A stretch of DNA of 64,000 nucleotides from Bradyrhizobium sp. CB3481. Its GTDB lineage: Bacteria > Pseudomonadota > Alphaproteobacteria > Rhizobiales > Xanthobacteraceae. The notes under the pieces were generated by a model that did no database searches, was not told where the DNA came from, and worked only from the letters and a program-made list of their open reading frames with translations. Below are positions 8,444-17,618 of the stretch, in pieces; position 1 is the first letter of the stretch, and each line of letters begins with the position of its first letter. The stretch is taken from positions 2,004,501-2,068,500 of the forward strand of contig NZ_CP121647.1 of NCBI RefSeq assembly GCF_029714305.1, read 5' to 3'. A program made the position numbers and the translations under genes.

Positions 8444-9286
8444 TCAGTAGCAGGCAGACATCAATCCAAGTTGCGGATACTGCCGGTCGATCGCGGCCAC
8501 CTCTTTTCGCATCTGTGCGATGATCCAATCTCGGATTTCGGCGGCGATGGGCCGCATGGGCCGGTGGCGGGGCGGCAGAAACTCGCAGAGGCGGCGCGTC
8601 GTGGCCAGTGTATCGGAGGCCGGCACCAGTGCGCCGGTCAGCAGCCAATGCGAGGTCACCGTCAGCCAGCCGAGAGCGATGCCCTGACCTAGGAGGGCGG
8701 CCTGCACCACCACGGCATAATCGGTGAAGCTCAGCCCCTTGGCTACCCCGCGGTGCCCGGTCAGAAGCGAGGCGTAATCCGCGGCCCAGTCGGCCGGCGT
8801 CTCGGCCAGACGGATGATGGTGTTGCCCTCGGTAGGATCGCTCTCCCCCATATAGCCCGGACTGCACATCGGCAGCATGACTTCCTTCATGATCAGAGTG
8901 CCTCCGGAGGATGGTTCGTCGCGATCGCGGAAGCGCATGCCGAGATCGACATTCTCCACCGGTCCGCGCAACGCGCCAGAGATGAGTTGAAAGCGCAGGT
9001 CGACTTGCGGAAACTGCTTCTGCAGCTTGTCGATACGCGGCATCAGCCAATGCGTGGTGAAGGCAGAGGACACCGACAGCGTCACCGTCTCGGTGCCCTT
9101 GCGGCGCCGCTCGATCTCGACGAGCCCGCTCTCGATGCTGCGGAAGCCTTCGAGCACGCGGCGATACAGGAGTTCGCCTTCCTCGGTGAGCACGGCGCGG
9201 CCCGCCTTGCGGTCGAACAGGCGGACGCCGAGATCCTCCTCGAACTGGCCGAGCATCCGGCTCACGGCAGGCTGTGTCACGTTCAA
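8444..9286 (-). CDS. LysR-family transcriptional regulator with a damaged 5' end
   Basis: The 280 codons encode most of a LysR regulator: second half of the helix-turn-helix (NVTQPAVSRMLGQFEEDLG, RLFDRKAGRAVLTEEGE) and a substrate-binding-like effector domain. The only start inside the frame is a TTG at 9286, which would cut the DNA-binding domain in half. Translation of the frame further upstream gives FAAVHQ...NGSFTAAAAEL, clearly the missing first helix, but a TAA at 9362-9364 precedes it and no start codon lies between. The gene is either frameshifted near 9330-9365 or inactive. It faces a LuxR-type gene transcribed the same way. Confidence 0.65.
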   Translation of the reverse strand: MNVTQPAVSRMLGQFEEDLGVRLFDRKAGRAVLTEEGELLYRRVLEGFRSIESGLVEIERRRKGTETVTLSVSSAFTTHWLMPRIDKLQKQFPQVDLRFQLISGALRGPVENVDLGMRFRDRDEPSSGGTLIMKEVMLPMCSPGYMGESDPTEGNTIIRLAETPADWAADYASLLTGHRGVAKGLSFTDYAVVVQAALLGQGIALGWLTVTSHWLLTGALVPASDTLATTRRLCEFLPPRHRPMRPIAAEIRDWIIAQMRKEVAAIDRQYPQLGLMSACY

Positions 9287-9583
9287 TTCGGCGGCCGCCG
9301 CGGTGAAGCTGCCATTGCGCGGATTAAGACGCTGGTGAACAGCGGCGAACGCTCGCGGAATTTACTGCTGACATTAGCAGCCTCAGCGTCCGACGCGATG
9401 TCCTCTGCGGGTCGTTCTGAACTGCGGTCTGCGTTCCCATGATGCAGGCGGCGGCCTCTTCTTCGTTGTGAGGAGAGTCCAGCTATGCCGGGTATCGGTC
9501 GAGCGGCGCCTTGCTCGATCGGATAATTTATACACACCGGCAGATATCCATCGCTGCAAGGCGTGGAGCCGGCGTTGATCGCC

Positions 9584-10591
9584 TCACTCGCTCTGGAACG
9601 GGCTGATAAATCCGGCGACGAGTCGGACCAGCTCGGCCTGTCGCCTGGTGCCTGTCTTCTCGAACAGACGGCCGACATGGGTCCGCACCGTGCTCGGCGC
9701 GATCCCAAGCGTGGCCGCCACCTGCGGCGTGCCTCCGACATCGACGATAGCGAGCAGAACGCGTAGTTCAGTTGGTGTGAGGTTATAGGACCTGGCGATG
9801 ATATCGGGCGGGCGAGGGCATTCCATCCCGGCCTTGTAAACCAGCACCGCCGCAACGGCCTCCTGAGAACGGCCATCGTAAGCCCGCGCGGCCGTCTTCA
9901 GAGGGCGTACGTAACCGACGCGACGTATGCCGTTAGCTGCAATCAACGCCAAGGGAGCGGGCATCACATCCGCGGGGCTATCGGCTGTTACGGCCAGGCG
10001 CAGGCTTCGGTTGGCCTGCGGATCGCAGGCGACCAAACGGCCGCCACGCGAACACAGCACTTCCTCCGCGGCGAGAAGCCGGCGTGCGGCGGCGTTGAGG
10101 TGCAGGATCCGGGTCGCGGCGTCCACGATGAAGAGCCCAGCGCCGAGGCCATCGACGGTCTCGGCGAGCGCTGCAGCCTCTGCCCGGCTGCGTGTGATAT
10201 CTTCTGTGATGTGCAGTGCCCGGCGCACGTGCCGCAGCACCATCGCGAGGCGCAGCCGCGCGTGCTCCGCGGCGCCGGCCCGACGACCCATGGACCTGCC
10301 AGATGTCAGGTCGTCGGCCGGTTCCTCCAACATGGCATTCGCCGCATCGAACCATTCGCGGGGATGCAATCCACTAGGGAAGAATCGGTCCGGGCCGGGG
10401 TTGATGAAACCATTGAGAGCGTCGAGAACGCCCGCCCACTGTTCCGGATCGAGTGCCGCTTCGTAGATGCCGCCAATCAGGTCAATGAGATTTTCGCTCT
10501 CGCGAGCAGCGCCTGCGCGGCCAGCGCGGGCCTCGCTGCTTTCGAAGGCCGTCATCATCTGGCTCACATCGCCCGGATCAAGCGCGCGCAT
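9584..10591 (-). CDS. LuxR-family transcriptional regulator (PAS-like plus C-terminal HTH)
   Basis: The product has 335 residues. The N-terminus (LIDLIGGIYEAALDPEQWAG) is typical of a group of rhizobial LuxR-type regulators without an autoinducer domain. A PAS-like part follows (GAGLFIVDAATRILHLNAAARRLL), and the GerE helix-turn-helix is at the end (LTPTELRVLLAIVDVGGTPQ, LGIAPSTVRTHVGRLFEKTG). Compared with the family as I know it, a stretch of roughly 60-100 residues after position 70 seems to be missing, giving a short sensor half. A near-palindromic CRP-like site lies 50 bases upstream. Signal unknown. Confidence 0.85.
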   Translation of the reverse strand: MRALDPGDVSQMMTAFESSEARAGRAGAARESENLIDLIGGIYEAALDPEQWAGVLDALNGFINPGPDRFFPSGLHPREWFDAANAMLEEPADDLTSGRSMGRRAGAAEHARLRLAMVLRHVRRALHITEDITRSRAEAAALAETVDGLGAGLFIVDAATRILHLNAAARRLLAAEEVLCSRGGRLVACDPQANRSLRLAVTADSPADVMPAPLALIAANGIRRVGYVRPLKTAARAYDGRSQEAVAAVLVYKAGMECPRPPDIIARSYNLTPTELRVLLAIVDVGGTPQVAATLGIAPSTVRTHVGRLFEKTGTRRQAELVRLVAGFISPFQSE

Positions 10592-10640
10592 TGCCGATCA
10601 CCCGATTATGAGGCCGCGGTTGTCCGCGATGATCGCAGTT

Positions 10641-10656
10641 TGTGATCGCAATCACA
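10641..10656. promoter_or_regulatory. CRP-type site TGTGATCGCAATCACA upstream of LuxR gene
   Basis: TGTGA-N6-TCACA is present with both arms exact, extended to TGTGAT/ATCACA. It lies 50 bases before the LuxR-type start at 10591 and in the 429-base gap shared with the divergent LuxR gene at 11021. It fits a CRP/FNR-superfamily regulator recognising TGTGA arms. The rest of that gap shows no gene. Confidence 0.5.
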
Positions 10657-11020
10657 GAGTGTGTCGCGGAGCGAGTGCTATGGGGACCGCCACGGCCGAA
10701 CGGATTCCCGCTTTGGCCGGGGGCGTTTGCGATCACTCCAACATGTCGAAGATTTGCCGTAAATTGACCTGGCTTCACGTCGATGCCCGGCATCCTGTGC
10801 GCAGCCTCACGCTCGGCTCTGAAAACGAAGGGCACTGGGCAACTCCATCAATTTGGCGCGGTTCAAACTTGAAATGGTTTGAGCTTGACGCCCCCGGCGC
10901 AAGAACAAGCGCGGGAGCCAGGCGCGCCGAATCCATTGTCGGCGCGGTGGCACGAAACTTGATCCGTGCATCGGCAGGTCACAAGGGGCGTTCGGCCCTA
11001 TTGGCTATTGGGAGCAATGA

Positions 11021-12103
11021 ATGAGGCAGCTGCGGCAGCGCGACCTTCACTCGATCCTGGAAGTCGTCGAGCAATTGTATACATTTCAGACGCCGGAGTC
11101 TTGCGAGACGGGCATCATCGAACCGCTCATGCGCTTGATGGACTGCGACAGCCTGCATCTAGCCGAGGTCAATCCGAAGCAGCGGAGCGTTCGATGGACC
11201 TCGAACCTGGATCCCGGCCAGAAGATGGCGATCCCCAACATGCGCGAAATCATCGCGCAGCACATGCACGAGCATCCGTTTCTGCTGCATTGGAATCCAG
11301 GCCGAGGGCTTCTCAAGCCAACCAGGTTGAGCGATCTGATCAGCCGGTCGAAATGGCATGACACCGGCCTCTACAAGGAGCTCTATCGTCCCTTTCGCAT
11401 GGAGCATCTGATCGGTGTCGCGCTCCCTGCAATCGGTCCACGCGAAGTGCATATTGTCGGGCTGCGCGAGACGCTCGACTTCGATCAACGCGCGTGCCGC
11501 ATATTCGAGCTGCTGGTGCCGCATCTTGCTGCCGTCTATCGCAATGCGCAGGCGATCGGCGATCTCGACGGTCAGCTCGCTTCGCTGCGCGAGGGCATTG
11601 AGATGGATGGCCGCACGGCGGTTCTGCTTGGGCCGCGCAGGAGCGTCCGCCAGATGAGCGCGCGCGCACATCAGTTGCTGGCGGCGTATTTTCCCATGCG
11701 CTGGACCGACCAGAATATCTTGCCAACGCCGGTCGATGATTGGTTACGGCGCCACGAGCGCGAGATTTCCATCTCGCCGCCGCGGCCGTTCACTGCCGAG
11801 CACGACGGCCGGCGTCTCACGATTCAGCTCCTGCGCGAACGGGGCGGGCATTTGCTGTTGTTGAGCGAACGGAAGCTTCGCATCGCGCCCGAAGACATCA
11901 CCTCGCTCGGATTAAGTCCGCGCGAGACCGAGGTCCTGGCCTGGCTTGCCCACGGCAAGAGCAATGCGGAGATCGCCGGCATTCTCGGCCTGGCGCCCGC
12001 AACGGTCAAACATTGTCTGGAACGCGTCTACGGAAAGCTCGACGTCGGCTCGCGTGCGGCTGCAACGGCTGTGGCCGTCGCCGCGGCCGGCACGCACGGC
12101 TGA
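11021..12103 (+). CDS. LuxR-family transcriptional regulator, tandem copy 1
   Basis: The product has 360 residues. The last 62 form a GerE-type helix-turn-helix (GLSPRETEVLAWLAHGKSN, IAGILGLAPATVKHCLERVY). The N-terminal 290 residues form a sensor domain of unknown ligand (RDLHSILEVVEQLYTFQTPE at the start), with no autoinducer-binding signature. It is closely related over its length to the next gene, so the two arose by tandem duplication. No enzyme genes lie between them, so targets are unknown. Confidence 0.87.
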   Translation: MRQLRQRDLHSILEVVEQLYTFQTPESCETGIIEPLMRLMDCDSLHLAEVNPKQRSVRWTSNLDPGQKMAIPNMREIIAQHMHEHPFLLHWNPGRGLLKPTRLSDLISRSKWHDTGLYKELYRPFRMEHLIGVALPAIGPREVHIVGLRETLDFDQRACRIFELLVPHLAAVYRNAQAIGDLDGQLASLREGIEMDGRTAVLLGPRRSVRQMSARAHQLLAAYFPMRWTDQNILPTPVDDWLRRHEREISISPPRPFTAEHDGRRLTIQLLRERGGHLLLLSERKLRIAPEDITSLGLSPRETEVLAWLAHGKSNAEIAGILGLAPATVKHCLERVYGKLDVGSRAAATAVAVAAAGTHG

Positions 12104-12196
12104 CAGCCGGCTTTTGCCGCCGGGATGGCGGCCAAGAAACGCGATTCAAACACTTGAAAGATACGGGGCGCTCGGTCGCGCCATATGGAGCATTAG

Positions 12197-13288
12197 ATGA
12201 AGCAATTGCGGCAGCGTGACCTTCACGCAATCCTGGAAATTGTCGAGGAGCTGTACTCATATCGCACGCCCGAGGAGTGCGAGGTCGGCATGGTGCGATC
12301 GCTTCAATGCGTGATCGGTTGCGACAGCTTTCATATGAGCGGCATAGACCCCGCGTTGCGGCGTGCCCGCTGGTCGTCGACCCGGAACCCAGGGCCAACC
12401 AGGTTCGTGTCCAATGTCAGGGAAGTTTTTGAGCGGCACATGCACGAGCATCCCTTCCTTGAACATTGGGACCACGGCCGAGCCCTTAAGCCGGCGACGC
12501 TGAGTGACCTGGTCAGTCAGCGATCGTGGCACAGCACCACGCTCTACAACGAGGTCTATCGGCCGTTTCACATCGAGCACATGCTGGGCGTCGCCGTTCG
12601 CGTATCGGGGCCGTGCAAGATGCATGTCGTCGCGATGCGCGAGAAAGTCGATTTCGATGACCGCGATCGTCACACGCTCGATCTGCTGACACCGCATCTC
12701 GAGGCAGCCTATCGCTATGCAGAGACCGCCGGCGATCTCAGGGCGCAGCTTGCCACGCTGCTTCAGGGCCTGGAGATCGACGGCAGTGCCGCGATTCACG
12801 TCGGGCGGGATCGGCGCATTCGCCACATGAGCCCGCACGCGCAAGGCTTGTTGATCGCCTATTTCCATTGGACTGATCGAAGCCGGCTGCCTGCACCGGT
12901 CGATGACTGGCTGCGGCGCCAGGTGCCTGCGACAGAGGCTTCCTTTGCGCCGCCGAGGCCGCTTGTCGTCGAACGCGATGGCCGGCGCCTCACGGTTCAG
13001 ATCCTGCATAGCCATGGCGGGCCTTTCCTGCTGCTAAGCGAGCGCAAGCTGCGTATTTCGCCCGCGGACATTGCCTCGCTCGGGCTCAGTCCGCGCGAGA
13101 CCGAGGTCCTGGCCTGGCTGGCGCACGGCAAGAGCAATGCGGAGATCGCCGGTATTCTCGGCCTGGCACCCGCCACCATCAAGCACTGCCTCGAGCGCAT
13201 CTATGGCAAGCTCGACGTCGGCACGCGGGCGGCCGCTACCGCATTGGCAGTGGCTGCTGCCGGATCGCGGGGGCAACGAAGGGCCTGA
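12197..13288 (+). CDS. LuxR-family transcriptional regulator, tandem copy 2
   Basis: The product has 363 residues, a paralogue of the preceding gene: the start KQLRQRDLHAILEIVEELY and the whole HTH region (GLSPRETEVLAWLAHGKSN, APATIKHCLERIYGKLDVG) are almost identical, while the middle sensor part differs more. That pattern suggests conserved DNA targets and diverging signals. The 93-base gap between the copies holds the ribosome site only. It converges on a TSUP permease gene. Confidence 0.87.
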   Translation: MKQLRQRDLHAILEIVEELYSYRTPEECEVGMVRSLQCVIGCDSFHMSGIDPALRRARWSSTRNPGPTRFVSNVREVFERHMHEHPFLEHWDHGRALKPATLSDLVSQRSWHSTTLYNEVYRPFHIEHMLGVAVRVSGPCKMHVVAMREKVDFDDRDRHTLDLLTPHLEAAYRYAETAGDLRAQLATLLQGLEIDGSAAIHVGRDRRIRHMSPHAQGLLIAYFHWTDRSRLPAPVDDWLRRQVPATEASFAPPRPLVVERDGRRLTVQILHSHGGPFLLLSERKLRISPADIASLGLSPRETEVLAWLAHGKSNAEIAGILGLAPATIKHCLERIYGKLDVGTRAAATALAVAAAGSRGQRRA

Positions 13289-13302
13289 CCGCTGCCGATG
13301 CG

Positions 13303-14034
13303 TCAGGCGAGCAAGCCGAGCCCGGCGACCAGAAGAATGATGAGAATCACGCGCCGAAAAGCCAGCTCGTTCACCCGTCCGAACATGACGATGCCGGCGG
13401 CTGTTCCCGCCAATAGCGGCGGCAGGCTGATCATGAAGTCGGTCACCATGTCCGCCGGGATGACGCCGCGGAACATCATGAACAGCAGCGCCGACAACTG
13501 CATCATCGCGATGAACGGCTGAACCAGGCCTCGCTGCTGGTTCTTCGGCAATCCGCGCAGGTCGCACCAGATCGTGGGCAGTGCGCCGGGCATCGCCGTC
13601 AAACCTCCGATGAAGCCGCCGGCAAACCCGACCATCGCGTCCCGGCGCCGGCTCTGCGCCTGCTGCAGCAGCGCGACGGCCGGACGGAAGAGCATGTAAG
13701 CGGCATAGGCTGCCAGGAAGATGCCGAAGCCAATTCGGAAGATGCCGGTTTCCACGCGCTGCAGCAGGTAGAGCGCTGGTGGAATGCCCAACACTCCGCC
13801 AACGACGAAGGCAAAGCTGTCTTGCCATATCATGCGATTGCGCAGAATGCCGAGACTGACCCCCTGAACCACGATGCTGCATGCCATCATCAGGGGCACT
13901 GCCTCGGTGGGCGTCCGCACATGGAGAACGAAGACGCCCGCTACGGCCGAGAAGGCAAAGCCGGCGAGGCCAGAGACGAAGGCGCCGACGAAGACACCGA
14001 AGCAAAGCAGACCATAGGAGATCAGGTCAACCAT
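13303..14034 (-). CDS. TSUP/TauE-SafE family membrane permease
   Basis: The product has 243 residues and about seven to eight hydrophobic segments. The N-terminal repeat motif GAFVSGLAGFAFSAVAG is typical of the TauE/SafE (TSUP) family, with the second repeat at VGFAGGFIGGLTAMPGALP. Members export or import sulfite, sulfoacetate and related organic anions. No sulfur genes adjoin it directly, although a YeiH-type exporter lies 4 kb away. It is transcribed towards the LuxR pair. Confidence 0.88.
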   Translation of the reverse strand: MVDLISYGLLCFGVFVGAFVSGLAGFAFSAVAGVFVLHVRTPTEAVPLMMACSIVVQGVSLGILRNRMIWQDSFAFVVGGVLGIPPALYLLQRVETGIFRIGFGIFLAAYAAYMLFRPAVALLQQAQSRRRDAMVGFAGGFIGGLTAMPGALPTIWCDLRGLPKNQQRGLVQPFIAMMQLSALLFMMFRGVIPADMVTDFMISLPPLLAGTAAGIVMFGRVNELAFRRVILIILLVAGLGLLA

Positions 14035-14354
14035 GGTCTCAACTCCTCATCGTGCAGAGCGACGGCGCATGCATCAGCTGCCGATCGCATCCGAAGCGAG
14101 GCGAACCTAGCGCCCGCGTTCACCGAGCAAATCAGGCAGTTGGGGGAGATTGAAAAGAAAATCGCCGGGCCGATCTTCAATAGATCGCTGCAGCAAATGT
14201 CGTTCGATTACATGACGCGTGCGCGGCACGTCCTCGCTATACGGCGTGACGGATTGCGCCGGTGAAAACGCGAGCGTCTAGCGCGGCACGCTTCGATCGC
14301 GGCATGACGAACCTCCAGGCGATTGGGCTTGATTCCAAAAGACGCGAGTCGACG

Positions 14355-15641
14355 ATGTCTTCGAATTCGATTGTCATGCGCTCCCATCCACCGAAGCGCC
14401 TGCGCTGCAAGCTCCTTGCGCGCTACCTGGTCAGCAAACTGTTCGACGGGGCTGGACGCAGATTGGCCGGCCGCGTCCCGCCTCGATCGCGCCGGCCGGT
14501 CTTTTCCGCCGGTCCGTCGTTGGTGGCGATGACTGCGGGGTTTTTGGCGGTTGGTTCGATCATGGTGTGGAGGATGGCGTTAGGGGAAACGCTTTATATC
14601 AAGCGCATCGACGCGGCCGATGCGCCGGTGCTCGATGGCGATGCGCCGGATCCAGCCTGGCGATCCGCCAAGCCGGTCACCGTGCTCACGGGGTTCGGCG
14701 GGAATCTCGGCGGCAAGGGCAATTCGGCGGTCGAGATTCGGGCGGTGCATGACGGCAAATGGGTCTACTTCCGTTTCACCTGGGAAGACCCCACCCGTTC
14801 GCTCAAACATCTGCCGCTCGTCAAGCGCGAGGACGGTTGGCACGTCCTGCATGACCGATACGATCGCGCCGACGAACGCGCGTTCTTTGAAGACAAATTC
14901 GCCGTGCTGATCACGAACGAGCCGATCGTCATTCCGGGTGATCATACATACCGTGGCGGGCCGACGCCGGTCGCCGACAGGCCGAGCACGTTGTCGCAGC
15001 GCGGACTGCACCTCGCATCAGTGTCGGGCCAGGCCATGGAAGTCTGGCAATGGAAGGCATCGAGCGGTGGATTGCTGGGATGGATCGACAGGCATCATTT
15101 CGATCTGCCCGTTGATCCCACGCGCGCGCAGGCGGCAGGCGAGTTCCCATATCGCGGCGGCTATATTCAGGATGCGCGGGCGATGTCGCTATACGCGGAT
15201 AATTGCGAGGCGCAGCCGCTCGGCGGATATGAACGTCCGGTTCAGCCGAGGCGGCTGCCGAGGGACTGGAATGCAACCCATGCCGCACTCGGCAAGGTCG
15301 ATCTGGAGCCCGATCAGGGCGACACCGAAGGCTCCCGCTGGTGGATGACGATGCCGGAGTCCGAGCCGTACTCGGCCGATCTCGACGTGCGGATTCCGGT
15401 CGGCACGGTCATTCCGGGATCATTGATCCTCGCCGATGATCTGGCACAGCGCGCGCTGGTAAGGGGTGCGGCGCGCTGGGGCGTCGGCAAGTGGACCCTC
15501 GAGGTGGCACGGCGGCTCGATGCCGCGTACCCGGATGTCCCGATCGGCAGCAATACGCGCATGTGGGTCGCGGTGTTCGATCATGCGCAAACCTATCATA
15601 CGCGTCATATCCGCCCGGTCCGTTTGGAGTTGCAGCGATAG
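14355..15641 (+). CDS. Ethylbenzene-dehydrogenase-related haem-binding protein, membrane-anchored
   Basis: The product has 428 residues from the ATG at 14355; the frame is open back to 14262, so the start is uncertain. After a basic N-terminus, one membrane anchor is visible (SLVAMTAGFLAVGSIMVW, residues about 55-75). The exported part matches the EB_dh domain found in the gamma subunits of ethylbenzene and dimethylsulfide dehydrogenases: VLDGDAPDPAWRSAKPV, IRAVHDGKWVYFRFTWEDP, EDKFAVL, then RWGVGKWTLEVARRLD. Such domains bind b-type haem and pass electrons. No molybdenum catalytic subunit is adjacent. A 47-residue membrane peptide follows. Bases 14035-14354 upstream show no gene. Confidence 0.8.
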   Translation: MSSNSIVMRSHPPKRLRCKLLARYLVSKLFDGAGRRLAGRVPPRSRRPVFSAGPSLVAMTAGFLAVGSIMVWRMALGETLYIKRIDAADAPVLDGDAPDPAWRSAKPVTVLTGFGGNLGGKGNSAVEIRAVHDGKWVYFRFTWEDPTRSLKHLPLVKREDGWHVLHDRYDRADERAFFEDKFAVLITNEPIVIPGDHTYRGGPTPVADRPSTLSQRGLHLASVSGQAMEVWQWKASSGGLLGWIDRHHFDLPVDPTRAQAAGEFPYRGGYIQDARAMSLYADNCEAQPLGGYERPVQPRRLPRDWNATHAALGKVDLEPDQGDTEGSRWWMTMPESEPYSADLDVRIPVGTVIPGSLILADDLAQRALVRGAARWGVGKWTLEVARRLDAAYPDVPIGSNTRMWVAVFDHAQTYHTRHIRPVRLELQR

Positions 15642-15793
15642 TTCGGATGTCGGGCGGCGCCTCGCCGTGACGCGCGGCAGAGCCACACGCATTCGTGAAC
15701 GGCTTCCCGTCATCGCGTCCGCTGAACGCCGGACGCACGCACTCACGAGGTCATGTCAATGTCGAGCGACGCCACGCGCAGCATGGAGAAGCG

Positions 15794-15937
15794 ATGTCGC
15801 TGCGAACACGATTGTTGCTGACCGTCATTCTGCTCGTCTTTCTCGGCGCTCACGCTTACGTGGCATTCATCGTGCTGCCGCCTGCGCACAGCGATTGGCA
15901 GAACTCGCCTCCAACGCAGATGGGAACCCAGGATTGA
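15794..15937 (+). CDS. Small single-pass membrane protein of 47 residues
   Basis: The ATG at 15794 is preceded by GGAGAAGCG. The peptide has a basic start (SLRTR), one hydrophobic helix (LLLTVILLVFLGAHAYVAFIVL) and a short polar tail. It follows the haem-binding EB_dh-like protein on the same strand, so it may be a small partner of that membrane electron-transfer protein. No family recognised. Confidence 0.55.
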   Translation: MSLRTRLLLTVILLVFLGAHAYVAFIVLPPAHSDWQNSPPTQMGTQD

Positions 15938-16408
15938 CGCATGAATGATTTTTGCCGCCTCGCATGTGATCGCACCGCCGGCGCGGGCTGATCACCGATC
16001 AATCTCCGTATCCTTGCTCCGTATCCTTGGGCGTGTCCGCGCGCACAAGGATGGCGGTCCCGGCGCATCCCGATGGCAGGCCACCGCCATCGCCTGCTGC
16101 GTCTTGACTGCCAGGAGATGGGCGGCCGGTGCGTGTTGGCCGTGGGCGCGTAGGCAACACCCCAGCCCCGCTTGCCGGACCACGTCGAGCATGTGTCGGC
16201 CGCCCACACATTGATTTCATAGGTTGAGGAATTGGGGAGGCTGCGTCCCGCCGGGCAAGCCTGCGACGACAAAGAAAAAGGTTATTCGGCAACCGCTCCT
16301 TACGGAAATTTGCTTCCCTTCTATGATCTGAAAAAGCAAATCGCTTCCATTGCACCAGCCGCCCGAACGGACAACATTTGCCGTTGACATCAACGGACTG
16401 GCTGCAAA
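15938..16408. other. Region without a convincing gene
   Basis: I see no reading frame with family features on either strand. The only structure noted is a short direct repeat of TCCGTATCCTTG near 16004-16030. Short frames here have no ribosome site or composition bias. Confidence 0.5.
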
Positions 16409-16627
16409 ATGGAACGCTTGCGATATGAGCCGTTTGGCGAGCGCCTGGCGCCCGAAAGGGAGGCAGGATCGGCTTCGCGCGCGTCCAAATATCTGTTGTG
16501 GGCCGGTACCGGTTTGTTCTGGTCGCTGGTTGTCGGCATCGTGCTCGCCCGCGCAGTGTTCTTCGAGCCGGGAGTCTTCGACAGCTTCAACCGCTTCGCC
16601 GCCTACGCCAAGGCCCTGGCTTTCTAG
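16409..16627 (+). CDS. Small membrane protein of 72 residues, unknown function
   Basis: The frame has a polar N-terminus (about 25 residues, starting MERLRYEPFGERLAP), one clear membrane helix (YLLWAGTGLFWSLVVGIVLARAVFF) and a short tail. Third-position GC is high as in neighbouring real genes. It converges on the LysR gene with a four-base overlap. The ribosome site is weak. No family recognised. Confidence 0.5.
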   Translation: MERLRYEPFGERLAPEREAGSASRASKYLLWAGTGLFWSLVVGIVLARAVFFEPGVFDSFNRFAAYAKALAF

Positions 16628-17532
16628 GCTACCTCGGCGATCGGCTTGTCCTGCCAGATGATCCGCTCGAAGGCGGTCGCAGCCGGAATTTCTATGCGCC
16701 CAGGCACCTTCAGCTGCCACAGCGTACGCTCGATCTGCAGGTCGCGCATCTGCACCACTTTGAGTTTCCCAAGCGTCACCTGATCGGAAATCGTGGCGCC
16801 GGAGACGATGGCGACGCCGAGCCCGGCGGCTACCGCCTGCTTGATCGCCTCGGTGCTGCCGATTTCCAATGTGCGCTTCGGCTCAATCCCCGCAGCAGCC
16901 AGCGCCTGTGCCACCACCTCGCGCGTGCCGGAGCCGGGCTCCCGCACGATCAGGGTTTCGTCGCGGAGCGCGGCGGCCTCGATCCCGCGGCCTGTGCCGG
17001 CGAAGCGGTGCCGCGCATCGGTGATCAGGCTCATCACATCGGTGCGCCACGCATGGCTTTCGAGTTCGGCATCCTCGACCGGACCTTCGACCAGCGCGAT
17101 GTCGATATCGTGCGCCAGCATGAGATCGGCGACATCCCGGGTGTTGGCGCTGACGAGATTGAGGTCAATGCCGGGGTGCTTGCGGTGAAAGGCGCCGAGA
17201 TAGTCCGCTATCATGTAGGTCGCGATCGTGGTGGAGGCGCCGATGCGCAGCGAACCGCTATCGAGGTTGCGCAGCGACAATAACTCATCCTCGGCCGCGC
17301 GTTCGGCCGCAAACAGCGCCTCTGCGTGCCGCACCAGCGCTTTTCCCTCGCGCGTCGGCCGCACGCCCTTCGGCGTCCGGTCGAGCAGGCGACAGCCCAC
17401 CTGAAGCTCGAAGTCCCGAACGCCCTTCGAGATCGCCGGCTGGCTGATGTGAAGCACATCGGCTGCGCGCGAGAAGCTTCCGGTCTTCACCACCGTGGTG
17501 AACAGGCGGAGCAGGTGCAGGTTCAAGGACAT
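16624..17532 (-). CDS. LysR-family regulator of the adjacent YeiH-type exporter
   Basis: The full-length LysR protein has 302 residues: helix-turn-helix at residues 3-60 (LHLLRLFTTVVKTGSFSRAA, LHISQPAISKGVRDFELQVG, LLDRTPKGVRPTREG) and a periplasmic-binding-like effector domain (SLRIGASTTIATYM, IALVEGPVED, REPGSGTREVV, VAAGLGVAIVSGA). The last motifs are those of the CysB/CbbR/YeiE branch. It is divergent from the exporter gene with only 86 bases between, which is AT-rich and must hold both promoters and the operator. Effector possibly a sulfur compound; inferred. Confidence 0.92.
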   Translation of the reverse strand: MSLNLHLLRLFTTVVKTGSFSRAADVLHISQPAISKGVRDFELQVGCRLLDRTPKGVRPTREGKALVRHAEALFAAERAAEDELLSLRNLDSGSLRIGASTTIATYMIADYLGAFHRKHPGIDLNLVSANTRDVADLMLAHDIDIALVEGPVEDAELESHAWRTDVMSLITDARHRFAGTGRGIEAAALRDETLIVREPGSGTREVVAQALAAAGIEPKRTLEIGSTEAIKQAVAAGLGVAIVSGATISDQVTLGKLKVVQMRDLQIERTLWQLKVPGRIEIPAATAFERIIWQDKPIAEVA

Positions 17533-17618
17533 AACTTCTCTCTATTGGGTCAGACAGAAAATATATTACCCAATTATCGCATTATTACGCATAGATTTTT
17601 CTTCCTGAGGAGCAATTC

